A stretch of 64,000 nucleotides of DNA from Ricordea florida. Its lineage: Eukaryota > Cnidaria > Anthozoa > Corallimorpharia > Ricordeidae. Made by a program: the position numbers and the translations under genes. Location of the stretch: assembly GCA_949710005.1 (NCBI GenBank), contig OX453276.1, positions 26,926,613 through 26,990,612 of the forward strand, in the 5' to 3' direction. Positions 30,917-40,632 of the stretch are shown in pieces; position 1 is the stretch's first letter, and each line of letters opens with the position of its first letter. The notes under the pieces are model-generated. The model worked only from the letters and a program-made list of their open reading frames with translations, was not told the DNA's origin and did no database searches.

Positions 30917-31839
30917 GCTGGCGAGCGTTAGCGAGACAGCACACTATTTGAGAGGGTCAGCGGTGTTTGTGTCGCAATACAAGCAATGACGATAGTCAAT
31001 TTCGTGGGCTTGCTAGCCAGCTAGGTAGCGATTTATGCCTACAGTAATCATTACGTAATCAGCGGTTATTATCAAATGATCAATGCGCGACGTAAACCTC
31101 GTGGTCGTTCTTTCGTGTTGGCTCTCTGCTTGTCGAAGGTAAGTTTGAAAGTTATTTATCATGTTTAATGCAACTTTATTTACCCGAGGAAGTATTTATT
31201 AAAAGCATTCGAAGAACGCTCTATACCTGATGAAGAGACGATTTCTCTGGATTATCTGCCAGATCGAGTCCTTTGGTCTACGATGACACATGAAAAATCG
31301 CCCAACGAGGCAAACAATCAAAATCAATTGCCCAACGAGGCAAACAGTCGACCTTAGAATTTATGAAACTGTTTTGTTCCCAGAATGAATTGGACTTCTT
31401 TGTTACTGTTATTACCTCCTTGAAGTCAAATTTACCGTAAATATCTCAGAATTTTTTATACCAAGATCTTACAGTTTAATACGGTTAGGCTTAAATGTCA
31501 TAATGAATGTATTAATTAAATTGTTCATTTTTTTCTTATACTGATGTTGCAGTTTTAGTTGTGTCCTAAAAGTATTTCACACCCTTCACACTACATACAC
31601 TTCTTTTGAACTCAGAACTTAAAAATAACACGATAATTGTAGAAATATTCCAACAACACGCTATGAAAACATACCAAAGCGTTAGAGCGTAAAACAAACA
31701 GTTGCCGCCATATCTTCTTCCAAATACCACCACCTTTTTACTACGGGAATATCCAGAGGATCTTGAACTAACCTAATTTTCTGCGTACCCCTCCTCTATT
31801 CCAAACCACTTCCCCTCGCCAGCACTCACTTTCACATTG
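30917..31839. mobile_element. Unidentified 923-bp insertion in copy B
   Basis: Copy A is continuous across this site (2785/2786). The segment starts gctggcgag and has ctcgccagc near its right end, a 9-bp inverted match about 17 bp in from the edge. Around 31078-31145 there is a short open stretch from ATG ending in a good splice donor (CGAAG|GTAAGT). A second stretch (31200-31360) contains two copies of a cgcccaacgaggcaaaca-like repeat. I recognise no family. Confidence 0.5.
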
Positions 31840-32437
31840 TCTATTTCATAACTGTACAATAAAATTTGCACCGAATGTAAATGTCCTTACGCAATCGTTT
31901 TCTGATATTTTCCAGGCGTTAACTCCCGGGTGTCCTAGCTGATCAGGTAGAACGTCACATTTTGAGGTTTTTTGGTTTTTCTGTCCTTGGTTGTGGCGCA
32001 CGGACGTCGTTTCGTTGTTCCTTTTATCCGTTAAGTTTAAGTTTCGTAAAGTCACGGCGTCGCGGGAACGATATGAAAATTAAGTTCCATTAATTCTCCT
32101 CTTTACTTTACGCATCATTTTTTATTTACTGTTAGTGATTTCCCTTTAGCCCTTTTGGTATTGCTCGTACACGCCACATGTTATTGTTATGTTCGTTTAG
32201 TAATTCGACTTTATTGGTGTTGTTTGTAGTTTACGACTTGAATTGGCGATTAAAGTGTTGTTGCAGTCATTCGGTCTGTAAGGTATCCCTGCCTCGCTGA
32301 AAAAAAAAGAACTAAGTTTTGTTTCATGGATTTATTTGAATGTATCTTCAAGTATTTAACTCTTTCATGAAGCATTTTGCTACTTTGAGTCAATAAATCA
32401 CGTTGACCACCATTTCTACCCAATATATATTCGGAGC

Positions 32438-32813
32438 GATTCTTGAATACCCGGGCATTTTTTTTTACGGCATAAATCTGTGGATCCCGCAGTCCCGCAG
32501 TAGAAAGCTAAGTGAAATTCAGGGGATGTGTAACTAGTGCTCCCGCAGTCCCACAGTCCCGCAGTCAAAAGCTAAGTGAAATTCAGGGAAATGTGTAACA
32601 AGTGCTCCCGCAGTCCCGCAGTCACGCAGTCGAAAACTAAGTGAAATTCAGGGAAATGTGCAACTAGTGCTCCTGCAGTCCCGCAGTCACGCAGTCAAAA
32701 ACTAAGTGATTCAAAGAACGAAGCATATACTTGTGCATTCAAATTAGATGACTAAGGGACTGCGGGAACAGGTTTTTAAGTCACAGATTTTTGTGGCCGG
32801 GTATTCTAGAATC
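32438..32813. mobile_element. MITE with internal minisatellite, copy B
   Basis: Absent from copy A (site near 4456). The terminal inverted repeats read GATTCTTGAATACCCGG at the left and, on the opposite strand, GATTCTAGAATACCCGG at the right. Inside, a ~66-bp unit containing cccgcagtc and ctaagtgaaattcaggg repeats about 3.5 times (32486-32710). No coding potential. Confidence 0.75.
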
Positions 32814-33115
32814 TAGTACTTCTATTTAGCGGCCGGCGCTTGCCGGGGGTGTCCGCTTGATTAAAATGTCCGCTTAACTCCAAGGACTTCATTATTAAGG
32901 TCGTGCTTTTACTAGGGCAATTTTAGCTAGATAAAGTCAGAAAAGTCCGGAAATACAGTGAAAACACTTTGCCTAGTGTTCAGCGAGTTAACAATACCAA
33001 CTGTTTTCACAACGAAAAACAACGGATTTTCTCGCCTTTTCGACAGAAAACTCACGCAGAGATGATATTTCCCCGGAGGGTCAGTACTTACCTGACGGGG
33101 AGATGTGGTTCTCCG

Positions 33116-33347
33116 TGTTGGATGCAAACCCAACTTACATAGAGCGGAAGTATCTACGTACAGGAAATGTCATTCAAATTAACATTAAATCGAGGCTGTA
33201 TTGCATCGGCCACCATGTATATATTTCATAGCCACGTGTAACTTCTAGTCAGTGCGAATGTCAGTGAAAGAAGAACAATAAATGTTTGGTTACAGTTGAT
33301 CTTGGAGTCTTCAATCCACCGAAGAACAAATGGCCACGCTTGCAACA
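33116..33347 (+). repeat. 5' LTR of Copia
   Basis: 232 bp from TGTTGGATGC to TTGCAACA. It contains aataaatg (about 33279) as a possible polyadenylation region and, at its extreme 3' end, the start codon of gag (33330). Confidence 0.93.
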
Positions 33348-34370
33348 GGTTATGGGCCCAGCAGAAGGCTCATGTTCGACGGTGATGTTACGAAATACGA
33401 ACTTTGGGAAGTAAAATTCCTAGGACTTATGAGACTTCAAAAGTTGTACGATGTTCTCCTAACCGAAGGTGAGCTAGATGACACAGAAACGGAAAAGAAC
33501 ATTGATGCCTTCGCTCAACTGATCCAGTACTTGGACGATCGAAGCCTGTCCTTAATTATGAGGGATGCGAGGGACGATGGCAGAAGAGTCCTCCAAATAT
33601 TGAGGAACCATTACATGGGAAAAAGCAAACCACGTGTTCTTGCATTGTATACAGAACTAACTTCACTGCAGAAAGCCCAAGACGAATGCATAACAGATTA
33701 TGTTCTACGTGCTGAAACAGCAGCTGCATCGCTCAAATCCGCCGGGGAGACAGTGAGCGACAGCCTTTTGATTGCTATGGTACTGAAAGGATTACCTGTG
33801 GAATACAAAACCTTTTCCGCCATTGTTTCGCAGCGCGACGACAAGATTCAGTTTCAAGAATTCAAAGTGGCCCTTAGGAGTTATGAAGAGACCGAAAGAT
33901 CTCATATGCCGCCACAAATTGGAGAGGACAATGTTATGAACTGTAAACAGAAACATTCAGCATCGAACGGCCATATAACATGTTACTCCTGCGGTCAACC
34001 TGGTCACAAATCAAGTGAATGTCGCATAAAGGAACAAAGGAAGAAGATTAATCACCGATGGTGCAGACACTGCATATCCAAGACACACAACACAGATGTT
34101 TGTCGCAAGAAGGACACAGCGAAAACCGTGAGTGACGATAAGAGGGGCGCTTCATTTGCGTTTAAAGTGACTGTAGACTCTCTTAACGTAACAAGAGAAA
34201 ATTCCTTATTAGTAGATACAGGAGCTACTGCTCATATTCTCAATGATAAGTCCAAGTTTTTACATTTTGATGATGATTTCAAACCCGAAAATCATTACAT
34301 AGAGTTAGCTGATGGCAGTAGGGCATGTGGTGTTGTGTCTAAGGGGCAGGGCACAAGTTACTCTGCATGA
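33330..34370 (+). CDS. Copia Gag and protease N-terminal part
   Basis: 346 codons. The first ATG lies inside the 5' LTR, so six codons come from the LTR and the next five are the primer binding site itself. A later methionine (LMFDGD, residue 15) is an alternative start outside both. Gag has the Copia UBN2-like helical region (TKYELWEVKFLGLM onwards, residues ~20-180). A CCHC knuckle CYSCGQPGHKSSEC (~220) is followed by a second Cys/His cluster (WCRHCISKTHNTDVC). The protease active site is LLVDTGATAHIL (~290). The frame ends inside the protease domain and pol continues in the next frame. Confidence 0.88.
   Translation: MATLATGYGPSRRLMFDGDVTKYELWEVKFLGLMRLQKLYDVLLTEGELDDTETEKNIDAFAQLIQYLDDRSLSLIMRDARDDGRRVLQILRNHYMGKSKPRVLALYTELTSLQKAQDECITDYVLRAETAAASLKSAGETVSDSLLIAMVLKGLPVEYKTFSAIVSQRDDKIQFQEFKVALRSYEETERSHMPPQIGEDNVMNCKQKHSASNGHITCYSCGQPGHKSSECRIKEQRKKINHRWCRHCISKTHNTDVCRKKDTAKTVSDDKRGASFAFKVTVDSLNVTRENSLLVDTGATAHILNDKSKFLHFDDDFKPENHYIELADGSRACGVVSKGQGTSYSA
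33348..33362 (+). other. Copia primer binding site (half tRNA-Met type)
   Basis: GGTTATGGGCCCAGC directly follows the LTR. Drosophila copia has the same sequence at this place, complementary to the anticodon-stem region of initiator tRNA-Met and primed by a tRNA half-molecule. Here it lies within the Gag reading frame. Confidence 0.85.
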
Positions 34371-37197
34371 TGTAGGGGGTGTTCCGTATGAAGTCTTTCT
34401 TGAAGACGCTTTATATATACCTAGTTATAAACAGAACATATTTTCTGTTCAATCTGCCGTTGATAGGGGAAATTCCATACACTTGACACCAGATTCTGCT
34501 GAGCTAAGTACACCAGATGACACCAAATTTGCTATGAAGAAATATGGGAAGTTGTATTACCTCAACTATGCCGATTCCAGTAATGGTGCGCACAGTGCGG
34601 AAACTTGGCACAAAATATTGGGGCATTGCAACATGCATGATGTTTTTAAACTAGAAAATGTTGTTGAGGGGATGAAAATAACAACAAAGCCCAAGGGTAA
34701 GCCTGAATGTGACACTTGTGTAAAGGGAAAGATGTCACAGTTTCGAAATAGAGAGCCAGATAGTCGTGCAACTGCACCTCTGGAGTTCGTACACACTGAC
34801 TTAGCAGGTCCTGTCACACCAGGGTCAAGGGATGGTCACAATTATGCAATGGTTTTTGTGGACGATTTTTCTGGTGCCTTTGGGGTATATTTCCTAAAGA
34901 ACAAGAGTGATGCCATCACAGCAACGAAGCAGTTCTTGGCTGATACTGCACCCTTTGGTACAGTCAAACGATTACGATCTGACAATGGGGGTGAATACGT
35001 TAGTGATCAATTCAAATCCTTATTGTTAGATAACCACATCAAACATGAGCTTACAGCTCCCTATTCACCCCACCAAAACGGGACAGCTGAGAGAGCATGG
35101 CGATCGCTTTTTGATATGGCAAGGTGTCTGTTAATCGAAGCAGAGTTACCTAAACAGTTGTGGACCTATGCTGTCATAACATCAGCACATATACGCAACA
35201 GATGTTATAATTCCAGAACAGGTAAAACACCTTATGAGTGCTTGACAGGTACCAAACCAAATTTGTCCAACATGTATGTATTTGGTTCATTGTGTCACGC
35301 TTATGTACAGAACAAAACCAAATTAGATGCTCGAGCTAAGGAAGGCATTTTTATAGGTTATGATAGGTCGAGTCCTGCATTTCTTGTTTATTACCCTGAT
35401 CAAAACACCATCAAGAAAGCCAGATGTGTCAAATTCAGTGAGAGATTTGACCATAAAGAGGAAAGTGTTGAATTGTTATCTGATTCAGCTGAGTACAAAG
35501 AAACTGAAATGCAAAAGCCTGAGATTAAGGTAGAAAGTGTTAAGCGTTACCCTACCAGGGAGCATGTCAGACCAAAATACCTTGATGACTATGCAACAGG
35601 GGAGGAACTTGATCATGCAATTGATGATTTTGCAAATTTTACAGTTGACTACTGTTACACAGCTAGAAATGTTCCACAGTCATATGAATGTGCCATCACA
35701 TCCCCAGAGTCTGGGAAGTGGAAAGTTGCTATGGATGAAGAGTTAAATTCACTATGGGATAATGACACATTTGAACTCACCTCCCTACCAGAGGATCGAA
35801 CTTCAGTGGGGGGAAAGTGGGTTTATACTATCAAATTAGGTCCCAATGGAGAGGAAAAGTACAAAGCCCGTTTTGTTGCAAAGGTTTACTCCCAGGCCCC
35901 AGGTATAGACTATCATGAGACATTTTCTCCAACTGCTCGTTTAACTTCGGTTCGAATGTTAATGCAATTAGCTGTTCAAAAAGGTATGGTTATCCATCAG
36001 ATGGATGTTAAGACTGCTTATTTGAATGCACCTATTGACTGTGAGTTGTACGTTGAGCAACCTGAAGGTTATGAACAAAAAGGGCCCAATGGACAAAAAC
36101 TTGTTTGCAAGCTAAAGAAATCATTGTATGGCTTGAAACAAAGTGGGAGAAACTGGAACAGTATGTTACATGACTATCAAACACAAGAAGAGTTTGTACA
36201 ATCCTTAGTGGATCCTTGTGTTTATGTCAGGACTACTGAAAGTGGTCAAGTAATTTTAATTGTATGGGTTGATGACATAATTATTGCAGGTAGCAACACA
36301 GATGTGTTGAAAGAATTTAAAGAATGTCTTATGATGAAATTCAAAATGAAAGATCTGGGTATTCTAACTTGGTTTCTGGGCATCCAATTCAAGTGTGGAA
36401 ATGGGTATGTTGAAATGAACCAAACCCAGTACATAGAAAAGATTTTGTCTCGGTTCAACATGTCAGAATGCAAGCCAAAGGCAATCCCATGTGAGCTGGG
36501 TGTAAATAAGGGCAGTACAGGTAATGAAAGCAATTTTGAAAATGTAGGTTTGTATCGTGAGATTGTTGGAAGTTTGATTTACCTCATGACATGCACAAGA
36601 CCTGATTTGTGTTATGTAGTCACATATCTTTCTCAGCATCTATCAAAGCCAATGAAGGCACATTATGCCATATCAAAACAAGTGCTGAGGTATCTAAAGG
36701 GTACTCAAGATAGATGCTTAAAGTTTGTAAAAGGGCCTGAAGTGAAACTAGAGGGGTACAGTGATTCAGACTGGGCAACATCCAGTGATAGACGTAGCAT
36801 CAGTGGATATGCTTTTAAGTTATGTAGCGCAAGCCCACTGATATCGTGGATGAGTGCAAAGCAGTCAGTGGTAGCACTGTCTTCTTGTGAAGCTGAGTAT
36901 GTAGCATTAGCCATGGCTACCCAGGAAGCTAAATTTCTTAGGCAACTATTAGCTGATCTAGTGGGTCCCCCTTGTGAGGTTATTCGCATGTATGTAGATA
37001 ATCAAGGGGCAATAGCACTCGCTAATAATCCTGTGCATCATAAGAGATCAAAGCATATTGATGTTAAATACCACTTCTTAAGATTAGAGATCCAGAATGG
37101 AAACCTCAAGCTGACATATGTACCAACAGAAAATAATTTTGCAGACATTTTTACTAAGCCTGTAACTAGGGTTAAACTTAATAGACTGCTTCCATAA
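34312..37197 (+). CDS. Copia Pol (protease end, integrase, RT, RNase H)
   Basis: 961 codons, overlapping gag by 59 nt in another frame; true translation probably joins near 34340 in a G-rich run. Domains: the rest of the protease (IPSYKQNIFSV); the GAG-pre-integrase zinc region (H..H..CDTCVKGK, ~95-145); integrase core (D in VHTDLAGP, D in RSDNGGEY, E in NGTAERAW); RT (~440-690, with QMDVKTAYLNA, SLYGLKQSGRNW and the palm motif VWVDDIIIAG); and RNase H (SDSDWATSSDRRS, CEAEYVALA, DNQGAIALA, HIDVKYHFLR). All catalytic residues are present and no stop occurs. Autonomy depends on whether the gag-pol frame change is programmed or a mutation. Confidence 0.92.
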   Translation: MAVGHVVLCLRGRAQVTLHDVGGVPYEVFLEDALYIPSYKQNIFSVQSAVDRGNSIHLTPDSAELSTPDDTKFAMKKYGKLYYLNYADSSNGAHSAETWHKILGHCNMHDVFKLENVVEGMKITTKPKGKPECDTCVKGKMSQFRNREPDSRATAPLEFVHTDLAGPVTPGSRDGHNYAMVFVDDFSGAFGVYFLKNKSDAITATKQFLADTAPFGTVKRLRSDNGGEYVSDQFKSLLLDNHIKHELTAPYSPHQNGTAERAWRSLFDMARCLLIEAELPKQLWTYAVITSAHIRNRCYNSRTGKTPYECLTGTKPNLSNMYVFGSLCHAYVQNKTKLDARAKEGIFIGYDRSSPAFLVYYPDQNTIKKARCVKFSERFDHKEESVELLSDSAEYKETEMQKPEIKVESVKRYPTREHVRPKYLDDYATGEELDHAIDDFANFTVDYCYTARNVPQSYECAITSPESGKWKVAMDEELNSLWDNDTFELTSLPEDRTSVGGKWVYTIKLGPNGEEKYKARFVAKVYSQAPGIDYHETFSPTARLTSVRMLMQLAVQKGMVIHQMDVKTAYLNAPIDCELYVEQPEGYEQKGPNGQKLVCKLKKSLYGLKQSGRNWNSMLHDYQTQEEFVQSLVDPCVYVRTTESGQVILIVWVDDIIIAGSNTDVLKEFKECLMMKFKMKDLGILTWFLGIQFKCGNGYVEMNQTQYIEKILSRFNMSECKPKAIPCELGVNKGSTGNESNFENVGLYREIVGSLIYLMTCTRPDLCYVVTYLSQHLSKPMKAHYAISKQVLRYLKGTQDRCLKFVKGPEVKLEGYSDSDWATSSDRRSISGYAFKLCSASPLISWMSAKQSVVALSSCEAEYVALAMATQEAKFLRQLLADLVGPPCEVIRMYVDNQGAIALANNPVHHKRSKHIDVKYHFLRLEIQNGNLKLTYVPTENNFADIFTKPVTRVKLNRLLP

Positions 37198-37225
37198 GTG
37201 TTGTAAAGTTGTGATTGAGTGGGGG

Positions 37226-37457
37226 TGTTGGATGCAAACCCAACTTACATAGAGCGGAAGTATCTACGTACAGGAAATGTCATTCAAATTAACATTAAAT
37301 CGAGGCTGTATTGCATCAGCCACCATGTATATATTTCATAGCCACGTGTAACTTCTAGTCAGTGCGAATGTCAGTGAAAGAAGAACAATAAATGTTTGGT
37401 TACAGTTGATCTTGGAGTCTTCAATCCACCGAAGAACAAATGGCCACGCTTGCAACA
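37226..37457 (+). repeat. 3' LTR of Copia
   Basis: 232 bp. It differs from the 5' LTR at one position (gcatcagcc against gcatcggcc). Followed by ctccg, the target duplication. Confidence 0.93.
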
Positions 37458-37925
37458 CTCCGAACCCCTCGTAGACTGATATGAGCAATACTGGTGCATA
37501 TGTCGCGCGGCCGCGGCCTGGGTACCACAATATAAAGAAATCGAAGCGCATGTGCTCTTCCTCGCAGTAGTGGCGAGTGAGGCCGCACCGATTGGCAGTA
37601 CCAGGGTGGGGAAGGAAGATAGCTGCAATGGCTTGGGGACCAGTATTGCTCATATCAGTCTACGAGGGGTTCGGAGAACCACATCTCCCCGTCAGGTAAG
37701 TACTGACCCTCCGGGGAAATATCATTTCTCCTTCACCCCTCTTCGACTGATAGTCGCAATACTGGTGCAGAATTCCCAAAGCAATACTGCCAAGCGGAGC
37801 AACAACATAAGATAGCATAACCAAACCTTTAATAAAGTTCTAAGAGGCATGCTGGACAATAATTGAAGCCCAAACAACAGTAACAACAAAGAAGTTCTGA
37901 AATACAAACAAAATCAGAAATCAGT

Positions 37926-38900
37926 TCAGCTGTTCAACACTGCCCTGGAAAAGGAACCACTAGAGTGTTCCCTGTGATAAAAGCGTTCGAAGGTCTGTGC
38001 GGAAGCCCAATCTGCTGCTTCCAAGATGAGCTCAACAGACAGTCCTGCTGCAGCGGCGGCAGAGGTAGATGCTCCTCTAGTTGAGTGACCGGTATATCCT
38101 AATTCAATCCCAGCCAGCCGTAAGGCCTTTGATAACCATCGAGAAACAGACTGGCTTGAAATAGCTTTATAAGGGGAAATATAAGACACGAATAGCTTTG
38201 AGGAGGTACGCAACTTCTTCGTCTTCTCCACGTAGGCTGTAAGGCTGCGCACAACACAAATCTTGAGATTCCCTGGAAAGGATGGAAGGAAAATCTTGCG
38301 GGCTGGGTGACCAGGCCTGGGGGTCTAAGTGTGTGTGGGGAGAGTAAATTCCCATGAACCTTCCTTTTTAAGGGAGTAGGTCAAGTCCAATGAAGATAGT
38401 TCATGAGCTCGTGCTACTGATGTGAGTGCCAACAATAGAACTGTCTTGTAAGAAAGCTGCTTCAATGTCAGATCCCCCAAGGGCTCAAGGGACTCTAAGA
38501 ATAATAAGGCCGTTTGGACATTCCACGTACCAGCATATTTTGTCTTGGGAGGTTTACTCTTAAACACACCTTTCATAAACCGCGAAACAATAGGCAGGCG
38601 TCCTAACTCTGTAGAGCCAACTGGGTCATGAGTCTGAGAAATAGCCGACTTATAGAGGGCTACTGTCCTGTACGCCAAATTCCCCTGTGTAACTAGAGAT
38701 GCCAGAAAAGCAAGGACTTCTGCTACAGGAGCTGAAATGGGACAGATACTCCGTTGAGAACACCAGCGAACCCATGCCTTCCACGGGCCTGCATACCGCT
38801 TCTGGGTGGCTGCTCCTCTTGATGCCAGCAGGATGTCAACAACTTCCTTTGAAAGGCCTGTTGTTTCGTAACGATTCCTGATAAGGGCCAAACTGCTAGA
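37926..38900 (-). pseudogene. DIRS tyrosine recombinase
   Basis: The reading frame runs from about 38900 (TGLSKEVVDILLASRGAATQ) to 37926, with a single in-frame TAG at 38325-38327. The N-terminal part resembles a core-binding domain (KRYAGPWKAWVRWC, VAEVLAFLASLV). The catalytic part keeps the first arginine (SVARAHELSSLDL), the H-x-x-R box (GHSTRGASTS) and the nucleophile tyrosine (FERFYHRE). In DIRS elements this enzyme inserts a circular cDNA by recombination and leaves no target duplication. The stop lies between the first arginine and the HxxR box, so the copy is dead. Confidence 0.87.
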
Positions 38901-39841
38901 TGCAGTGACTGCCACAGAGGGTGGTGCACGGTGGGCTGAAATGGAAGGAACAGCAGAGATGGAGACTGGGGTAGGAGTAGAGGTTGATCCACCAGCATTT
39001 GAAGCAGTTCTGGGAACCATGGTTGCCCAGACCAGTTGGGTGCAATCAGGAGAGCTGTTGCCTGATCTTCTCTTATCTTCCTGAGGATTCGAGGAAGAAG
39101 GACCACTGAAGGGTGGATTAGACAGGTCCATTTGCTCCAGTCCTGGAGAAATGCGTCCACGGCTACAGCTCCTGGATCCGGGTACCTCGAGACATACTTT
39201 GGCACTTGATGAGTTAGGCGAGATGCAAAGAGGTCCACGTCCGGTGTGTAGAACCTCTGACGAACTGATTGGAAGATCTTGTTGTCCAGAGTCCACTCTG
39301 TTCTGCTTTCGATCTGTCTGGAGGCAGTGACTGCTACTCCATTCTGAATCCCTGGAATATGCTGAGCTGTCAGGGACACTCCTGCTTCCAGGGCTACTGC
39401 CCAAAGTTGCAGTGCCTGAGTGGTCAGGGCAGGGGAGCGTGGGCCCCCCCTTGGTGATGTACGCCACCGCTGTCGTGTTGTCTAACCGCAAGTGGACATG
39501 TTTGGGCAGAGGCTGTTGAACCCGCAACAGGGCTTTTAAGGCTAAGGTTGCTGCTCGTAATTCCAGGACATTGATGTGTGCTGTTGCCTCCTCCACGCAC
39601 CAGTGACCGCCAGTAGATCTCCCCTGGTATGCTGCACCCCAACGCATCGTGGACGCATTGGTCCAGATGGTAGCATCTATAGGGGGCAGCTGAATTGGAC
39701 AGCCATTCAGGTGTTGGCTCTCCGAGACCCACCACTCCAGGTCGGCCAGGGCTTGCGTGGTCAAGCGGATTGACACTCTGCTCACATGGCCATACTGAGT
39801 CACAGCTTGTAAGTGCAAGCGCTGGAGAGCTCTGTAGTGAA

Positions 39842-40632
39842 TAGAGGTGACTATTGAGGTCATTTTGACTATTGCAATAGTATTGCGATAGTTGAAACAC
39901 TATTGCGATAGTATTGCGATAGTAGGGATACTATTGCGATACTATTGCGATAGTACTGGTCAGAATTTTTTAACCTCTCAACAGTAGTAGCTAAAGTGTA
40001 TGTTATATTTAACACCACCAATCTCTCCAATTAAGTTGAGAAATAAATTGACTTTGTAGACTCTGCTAAAGTCGAATCAGTCGATGGCTGCTGCAAATAC
40101 GTTTCGTGTTTCCGTCGCACGTGGTCAGTTAGATTTGTAGTGTTTCCGCAATACTTGAGTACCATTCTGCACAACTTGCATCCAACTCTGGTTTTATCAA
40201 GGGGCTTGTCAGGCTCCTTTGTAAACCCGAAATGTTCCCATATATTTGCCTTTCCCTTTCTGTTAGGAACGATTTCAAAACATTCCGGTTGGCTCTTATC
40301 CGCCATCTTTGTAGAACAGCAACAATCATTACTATGTACCCCCTTTATGAAATAAGAGAAGACAAACATGGCGGAGAAGTTTAAAGTTTATGTATTTCGT
40401 GCTCCTTTTGTTGTGACAGCGCAAACAAGCAGCGAACATGGATTCTGACGTGTTTCTCTGTTAAAGAAGGCTACAGTGGACTATTTTAATTTATTCAAAA
40501 ACTATCGAAACTATCGATAGTTGTCGAAACTATCGCAATTGTTATCGATAGTTGGATTTGCAATCGATGCGCCACTATCGGGACACTCGCTATCGCGATA
40601 TATCGATATTTCGATGTATCGTTACTCTCCTA
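39842..40632 (-). mobile_element. Non-autonomous hAT element inserted in DIRS RT
   Basis: 791 bp with a perfect 8-bp target duplication gtagtgaa (39834-39841 and 40633-40640), the hAT signature. Removing it restores contiguous DIRS homology. The ends are loosely inverted (TAGAGGTGAC and, opposite strand, TAGGAGAGTA). Subterminal regions are full of short palindromes of the tattgcgatag and actatcgatag type. It carries one BED-finger exon. Confidence 0.88.
40031..40369 (-). pseudogene. BED-type zinc finger of hAT transposase
   Basis: 112 codons. Residues ~40-95 form a BED finger (IWEHFGFTKEPDK, CKLCRMVLKYCGNTTNLTDH, RRKHE: C-x2-C ... H-x4-H). In autonomous hAT/ZBED transposases this binds the element's ends. 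The catalytic RNase H-like and dimerisation domains are absent, so this is a deletion derivative. The coding frame may have been one exon. Confidence 0.85.

Larger units (their letters stand above)
33116..37457 (+). mobile_element. Ty1/Copia LTR retrotransposon, young
   Basis: 4342 bp. The 232-bp LTRs (33116-33347 and 37226-37457) differ at one base by eye. The 5-bp target duplication is ctccg (33111-33115 and 37458-37462). It has an initiator-tRNA-Met internal primer site, a polypurine tract gagtggggg (37217-37225), and overlapping gag and pol frames. It inserted into a DIRS-related inverted repeat. Confidence 0.95.
33063..37724. repeat. ~85-bp inverted repeat (DIRS-related), split by Copia
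   Basis: The left arm is 33063-33115 continuing, after the Copia insertion, at 37463-37494. The right arm is 37640-37724. Each arm contains a block resembling the DIRS terminal repeat (aacccctcgtagactgata) and, outside it, a segment with tacttacctgacggggagat. The loop (37495-37639) includes 69 nt that are the reverse complement of 42753-42821, near the right end of the adjacent DIRS. This looks like a deletion derivative of a DIRS element. Confidence 0.6.

Noticed and set aside
33063..33115. Functional U1 snRNA gene
   Set aside because: Only about 20 nt resemble the U1 5' end; the Sm site and later stem-loops are absent, so it is not annotated as ncRNA.
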